Assembly (NCBI RefSeq): GCF_004193775.1
Contig: NC_041003.1
Coordinates: 22,506,790-22,570,789, forward strand
Source: Glycine soja
Taxonomy: Eukaryota; Streptophyta; Magnoliopsida; Fabales; Fabaceae
DNA length: 64,000 nt
Direction of reading: 5' to 3'
A program made the translations under genes and the position numbers. Below the pieces are notes generated by a model that was not told the DNA's origin, ran no database searches, and saw only the letters and a list, made by a program, of their open reading frames with translations. This document shows, piece after piece, positions 58,740 through 64,000 of this stretch (position 1 is the stretch's first letter; every line of letters begins with the position of its first letter).

Positions 58740-59640
58740 GAAAATGAGGACATGTAGCCCTCTAAAGGTGAGGGCATGCAACCCTCTATTGGCGAGGACG
58801 TGCAGCCCTCTGTTGGCGAGAAAGTGTAGTCCTCTTCAAGGTGAGGGCGTGCAGCCCTCTGTTGGCAAGGACGTGTAGTCCTCTCAAGGTGAGGGCGTGC
58901 AGCCCTCTGTTGGCGAGGACGTGCAGTCCTCTCAAGGTGAGGGCGTACAACCTTCTGTTGGCGAGGACGTGTAGTCCTCTAAGGTGAGGGCATGCAGCCC
59001 TATGTTGGCGAGGACGTGTAGTCCTCTAAAGGTGAGGGCGTGTAGCCCTACGAAGGTGAGGACATGCTGTCCTCTGATGGCGAGGGCGTGTAGCCCTCTG
59101 AAGGTGAGGACATGCAATCCTCTGATGGCGAGGGCGTGTAGCCCTCTGAATGTGAGGACATGTAGTCCTCTGATGGCGAGGGCGTGTAGCCCTCTGAAGG
59201 TGAGGACGTGTGGTCCTCTGAAGGTGGGGACATGCAGTCCTCTGATGGCGAGGGCGTGTAGCCCTCTGAAGGTGAGGACATGCAGTCCTCTGATGGCGAG
59301 GGCGTGTAGCCCTCTGAAGGTGAGGACATGTAGTCCTCTGATGGCGAGGGCGTGTAGCCCTACGAAGGTGAGGACATGCAGTCCTCTGAAGGTGAGGACA
59401 TGTCGCCCTACAAAGGTGAAGGTACATGACCCTTTGACGGCGAGGACGTGTAGTCCTCTGAAGTTGAGGACGTGTAGTCCTCTAAAGGTGAGGACGTGAA
59501 GTCCTCTGAAGGCGAGGGCGTGCGGCCCTCTGAAGGCGAGAACGTGTAGTCCCCTAAAGGTGAGGACGTGAAGTCCTCTGAAGGCGAGGGCGTGCGGCCC
59601 TCTGAAGGCGAGGACGTGTAGTCCTCTAAAGGTGATAGGT
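58740..59640. repeat. 24-bp hairpin tandem array (copy 2)
   Basis: About 37 units of 24 bp, mostly alternating GAGGAC/GTCCTC and GAGGGC/GCCCTC stems around a 5-nt loop (GTGTA, ATGCA, GTGCG, GTGAA and others). Open in several frames on both strands because the unit is 8 codons long; the longest frame is 265 codons on the minus strand (58932-59729). Expanded relative to copy 1 (about 20 units). Confidence 0.95.
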
Positions 59641-60349
59641 ACAAGTACCCAAGGGTCCACCCTTATGAGAAAGCAAGAGATCGACTCATCGAGAGGGCCG
59701 GTCATCCCAAATCCACAAGATTTGGACATTAGATGTAGGAAATCTATGCAGTTAACATGATTTTTAGGGATGCAGATGCATGCAACCTTTGTTGTGAAAT
59801 TTGGTAAATGCGGACTTCATATGAAACAACGCAATGTAATGGAAAGTTGTACAATGTTCATGACATTCTTTCCCTATTTTGTGATTTTGATTTTGATTTG
59901 AATTTTTTTTTTTTGGAAAACATAAATTGACTGTCCTTTTGAAAGAGGTGATAGTCCATGCAACCTTATCCTATCTTTTGCAAATCTCTCCGAGAACTCC
60001 CTCTGAGTGTTGTTCTGTTTGATTTAGTCATTTGACCATTTTGGAGTGACGGCAATGGAGTCGTTTGATGTTTAATCAATCCATTGAAATCCTTGGGTTT
60101 GTCCCCCCTTTTTTTTGTTAAAAACATCGATGGGTGAGAACTTTTGATCGGCCCCTATGTTCACTTGAGGCTCATGCACGGTGCCCCTCATTGCCCCAGT
60201 GTAAGGCTTTGAGGTACCAATCGTTGTCTTGTTTTCATAGCCTCGTAGTGAGGAAGAATGAAAGAAGCAGTTGATTCTTGCAAAAAGAATTTTCCAAGGA
60301 CGAGAAATAGTTGAAGGATTTTTTGATGGATTAAGTCAAATGACTCCTA

Positions 60350-60573
60350 TGTAGAAGCAAGATGTTTTGATGTTTTGATGATGCCAAAGGATCAAGTGCT
60401 TCCAAGTTTTATTCAAGACAAGAATCCAAGAATCTAAGAAAATCAAGATATATGATCAAGTTGATCTCTAGAATCTTAGGAAGAAGTTTCCAAATTGAAA
60501 AAGCAAAAGGTTTGGCCAAAGAATTCTATCTAAATCATTTTAAATTGAGATTTACTCTCTGGTAATCAATTAC
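60350..60573 (-). repeat. Copia LTR fragment at the same site as 20806
   Basis: Begins TGTAGAAGCAAGATG after TCCTA, exactly as at 20801-20820. It is cut after 224 bp by the LTR at 60574. Confidence 0.92.
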
Positions 60574-62684
60574 TGTCGCAACCTACCCTTCGGCGGGAGG
60601 GCGACGCGAGACTCGCGGGATGCGTGTTCCACGAAAGGAATACGCGCGGAGTCGCCACCAACGTTTATTTGAGGAAAATGTCGGAAAAACCGGAAAATAC
60701 GCGATCTACGAACTTTTAAGTGAAAGGTTCGGGAGTTGTATTTACGCACGGGGAAGGTATTGACACCCCACACGTCCGCCCCAAGGGACGGCAGCCTTTA
60801 ATCGAATGTGCAAACATGACTTTGATTTTTACGTTCCCTTTTATGTCCTTATATCCTTTATACCCTTTTTATATTTTTTCTTTTTTGTGGTCGACAAGGG
60901 TGTTTCCCTTTGCTCCTACGTATTCCTCAATTTGGGATGAGAAAATCAGACCTACGTAGTTCTTTCGGAACAAAGTGTTTGGTTAAGTTGTTTTTTATCT
61001 TTTTACAAGATATATTTTGATTGAACAAAAAGGTCATTTGAGGTGTTGGACCATTAAATGATCTTTTGATTTTGAAAGGAGAGAAACGTTAAGGTGTTGG
61101 ACCATTAACGATCTCTCGGGGTGGTCAACAAAAGCGGGGCTTTTGCTCCTACGTATCCTCAATTGCGATGAGGAAATCAGACCTACGTAGTTCTTGCAAA
61201 AGCGGTAAAGTCACATGTTGATTTTATGCTTTTGAACGGTCCATGTTAACCGATAAAAGCAAAGAGGACCGTTTAAGGCGTTGGACATTAAAACGGTTTT
61301 TAGTGATTTTTCGGACAAAACTTGATTTGTGAGTTGATTTTAGTCTTAGTTTCACTTTGATTATTAATCAATTCATTCAAGGAAACTTCCAAAGAAAAAC
61401 GTCCGATTGATTTTTTTTTGATTATTTTATTCAAAGATATTTTGATTATTTTATTATTATTTTTCAAGATATTTTGATTATTTTATTATTATGTTACTTT
61501 TTTTGGTTTAACCGAGGTTATAGCGTGAACGATCGGTTAGATTTCGTTTTAAAAGTGATTAAATGAGATTACAACACAAATGATCGGTTGAAATTCATTT
61601 TATCATTTATTAGGTGAGAAAACGGCTTAAATAAATGGTAAAAGCGCGTTAAAGACAAAAGAAAAGAAATCGAAAATGAACGAAATTAAAGTGAAAGTAC
61701 ACAAAACAAGAAATGAATTGAAAGTCTCGGATTCGAAAACTTACCCGTTGAAGAATGAAGAACGAACGAAGAACGGATGAAGAACGGTGAAGAACGATGA
61801 AGAACGATGAAGAATTTCCACAGAATCGCTTACGGAAGCGTTACAGAAGCACTTCGACTCGATTTTTCTTCACGAAAACGTGTTTTTTGCCCAAAATAGC
61901 CGAAATGCATAGCCAAAGGGGTCTTGAACATTTTGAAACAGCTCCCCCCTCCCCTATTTATAGAAAAAAAGGGAGGTACTTGCCGCCCAAAGACTTAATG
62001 AAGAAGATTTCTAAGCGCACCCGAATTACTAAGTTCACCCCCCTTTTCGTATTTTATGGAAAAGTTACGGAAGCCTTACGGAACTGTTTTCGAATTTGAT
62101 TTTCATCTTTTTTCTCTTCCCTTTCACCAATGTTAAGTGGAATATGCTTACCCAAGGTTTTCGGAAATTTTACGGAAGTATTACGGAAGCCGCGGAAGCC
62201 CCGAAAACCATTTTTCAAAAATGTGGAGGAGCTTGCCGCCCAGTTGCTTCCTCCTTAAGCAACCCAACTTCCAAAATGTTCTGGAAGGACCTAGTTTTGA
62301 ATTGCTATTTACACCCCTATCTTGATAAGTTCACCCCCTTACCTTTTTTGGTGATTCTTTTTTCGTAAAGTTACGGAAACTTACGAATCTCGTAACGATA
62401 CTTGTTTTCTTTCCGTAATGTTACGGAACCTTGCGGATTACATAATCATCCCCTTTTTGACTTACGGAATGTTACGGAATCTCACTTAATTATGCAACGA
62501 TGCTTCCATTTGATTTCCGGTGTGTCACGGAAACTTACGGATTGTGCATCAATATTTTTTGGTTTTCCGGCATGTCCTGGAATTTCACAAATTGCCTAAT
62601 GATGGGTGCCAAGAACCTCACAAGGACCAAAGAAAAGTCGCATGTCATCAAGCAAAGGTCCCCGGACGAAATTAGGGTATGACA
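60574..62684 (-). repeat. Ogre-like LTR D
   Basis: 2111 bp, TGTCGCAACC...GGGTATGACA, preceded by ATTAC. The first two-thirds resembles the LTRs of the 12954 element (AAACGTTAAGG blocks, two CTACGTA modules near 60887 and 61121). The last part matches LTR B closely, suggesting a recombinant subfamily. Confidence 0.9.
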
Positions 62685-63184
62685 GTTGCCCCTCTTTACT
62701 TGTCTTTTATTGGAGATAAAAGGAAAGTAAAGACAAGACACTAATTTCGTTCCTCTCGATTTGACGAGAGTCGCGGGTGACCATAAAATCTCCACATGCA
62801 AATGACTTGTTGTTCCCGGAATTTCACAAATTGCCTAATGATGGGTGCCAAGCACCTCACAAGGACCAAAGAAAGGTCGCATGTCATCAAGCAAAGATCC
62901 CCGGACGAAATTAGGGTATGACACTAATTTCGTTCCTCTCGGTTGACGAGAGTCGCGGGTGACCATAAAATTTCCGCATGTAAATGACTCCTTGTTCCCG
63001 GAATTTCACAAAATTCCTAATGATGGGTGCCAAGCACCTCACAAGGACCAAAGAAAGGTCGCATGTCATCAAGCAAAGATCCCCGGACGAAATTAGGGTA
63101 TGACACTAATTTCGTTCCTCTCGGTTGACGAGAGTCGCGGGTGACCGTAAAATTTCCGCATGTAAATGACTCGTTGTTCCCGGA
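62639..63184. repeat. 182-bp direct repeat across LTR/interior junction (3 units)
   Basis: CCCGGA ends at 62820, 63002 and 63184, an exact 182-bp period. One unit more than in element B. Confidence 0.92.
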
Positions 63185-63211
63185 GGAACAAAAGGTGCAG
63201 AAGACTATGTC

Positions 63212-64000
63212 AGTCTCTGCATGTCATCGGGCCCGCCGCCTCTGGATGACACAAGGGTGCAGAATGACCAAATTTTGTCTCTGCGTGTCATCGGGCCCGC
63301 CACCTCTGGATGACACAAGGGTGCGGATAACCGTAAGGTATCTCCGCGTGTCATCGGGCCCGCCGCCTCTGGATGACACAAGGGTGCAGAATGACCAAAT
63401 TTTGTCTCTGCGTATCATCGGGCCCGCCGCCTCTGGATGACAAAAGGGTGCGGATAACCGTAAGGTATCTCCGCGTGTCATCGGGCCCGCCACCTCTGGA
63501 TGACACAAGGGTGCAGAATGACCAAATTTTGTCTCTGCGTGTCATCGGGCTCGCCGTCTCTGGATGACAAAAGGGTGCGGATAACCGTAAGGTATCTCCG
63601 CGTGTCATCGGGCCCGCCACCTCTGGATGACACAAGGGTGCAGAATGACCAAATTTTATCTCTGCGTGTCATCGGGCCCGCCGTCTCTGGATGACAAAAG
63701 GGTGTGGATAACCGTAAGGTATCTCCGCGTGTCATCGGGCCCGCCGCCTCTAGATGACACAAGGGTGCGGATAACCGTAAGGTATCTCCGCGTGTCATCG
63801 GGCCCGCCGCCTTTGGATGACACAAGGGTGCGGATAACCGTAAGGTATCTCCGCGTGTCATCGGGCCCGCCGCCTCTGGATGACACAAGGGTGCAGAATG
63901 ACCAAATTTTGTCTCTGCGTGTGATCGGGCCCGCCTTCTCTGGATGACAAAAGGGTGCGGATAACCGTAAAGTATCTCCGCGTGTCATTGGGCCCACCGC
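63212..64000. repeat. 63/64-bp array with two-unit higher-order pattern (element D)
   Basis: Twelve full units to the window edge in the order A B A B A B A B B B A B. A units (64 bp) carry GCAGAATGACC...TCTCTGC. B units (63 bp) carry GCGGATAACC...TCTCCGC. The shared part is CGGGCCCGCCGCCTCTGGAT. This is the interior of element D next to its 3' LTR. Confidence 0.95.

Larger units (their letters stand above)
54553..60573 (-). mobile_element. Interior of Ogre-like element B, interrupted
   Basis: Collinear with 15188-21030 of the first element: one 201-bp unit (54880-55080), the 63/64-bp array (55075-55400), CTACGTA modules (55441-55835), the pyrimidine-rich array (56500-56700), the TACCTAAACATAC array (57295-57600), the transposon-domain remnant (57860-58640), the 24-bp hairpin array (58740-59640), and the same copia LTR insertion beginning at 60350. 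It is cut at 60573 by another family member. Any gag and 5' LTR would lie beyond 64000. Confidence 0.88.

Noticed and set aside
58932..59729. 265-codon open frame with HVLTFRGLHALA-type repeats on the minus strand
   Set aside because: The 24-bp unit is eight codons long and stop-poor, so several frames are open on both strands. No start context, domain or frame-specific conservation. Treated as a structured non-coding array.
63212..64000. Possible CRISPR array (regular about 63-bp repeats)
   Set aside because: Plant nuclear context, no unique spacers, no cas genes. The whole unit repeats, so it is a tandem satellite inside a retroelement.

Overview
The window looks like nuclear DNA from a legume, most likely a soybean (Glycine) chromosome. 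This is inferred from the host gene, from CACTA termini of the CACTACTAGAAAA type, from LTRs rich in TAATCGATTAC, and from Ogre-like and Athila-like retroelements of a style common in soybean. I see no bacterial, organellar or CRISPR sequence. Only one clearly intact host gene is present. The rest is layered transposable elements.

Layout. (1) 1-2443 and 32276-32425 are the two halves of a decayed Ty1/copia element (minus strand, Sirevirus-like: pol end, then an env-like ORF), split by a CACTA transposon. (2) 2444-32272 is that CACTA element: termini CACTACTAGAAAA and TTTTTTAGTAGTG, with a 3-bp target duplication GCC on each side. Without its insertions it is about 7.6 kb. I find no transposase, but minus-strand fragments of at least five host genes: a cold-shock-domain/steroid-binding (MAPR) chimera, a group-3-like sulfate transporter, plastid-type ribosomal protein L1, a PCF11-like CID protein, and E2F. 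(3) Two retrotransposons lie inside it. One is a young chromovirus (7066-12214, LTRs differing at 4 of 371 sites, TSD ACGAC). The other is a 17-kb Ogre-like, pol-less element on the minus strand (12954-30016, TSD GGACC), which carries a copia solo LTR (20806-21851, TSD TCCTA).

(4) 33666-41958 holds an intact eight-exon phosphatidylinositol-4-phosphate 5-kinase gene. Its exons join to 775 codons with every splice phase consistent. Its last intron (3.4 kb) holds a decayed copia element. (5) 42059-45966 is AT-rich with no recognisable gene. (6) 45967-47329 is a copia-type solo LTR (TSD TAAGG). (7) 47340-51140 holds two truncated Athila-like elements whose LTRs meet head to head. (8) 51141-64000 is a self-nested stack of the Ogre-like family: at least three elements in the same orientation, each inserted into another, with right ends beyond the window.

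The most unusual material is (a) the multi-gene CACTA, including an in-frame cold-shock/MAPR fusion, and (b) the 3' region and LTRs of the Ogre-like family. Nearly every tandem array there is built of hairpin units whose two arms vary in a compensatory way (24-bp, 63/64-bp and 201-bp units, an LTR hairpin with a constant core, and a recurrent CTACGTA hairpin module). The same family has a copia LTR fixed inside it, present at the same site in two copies.
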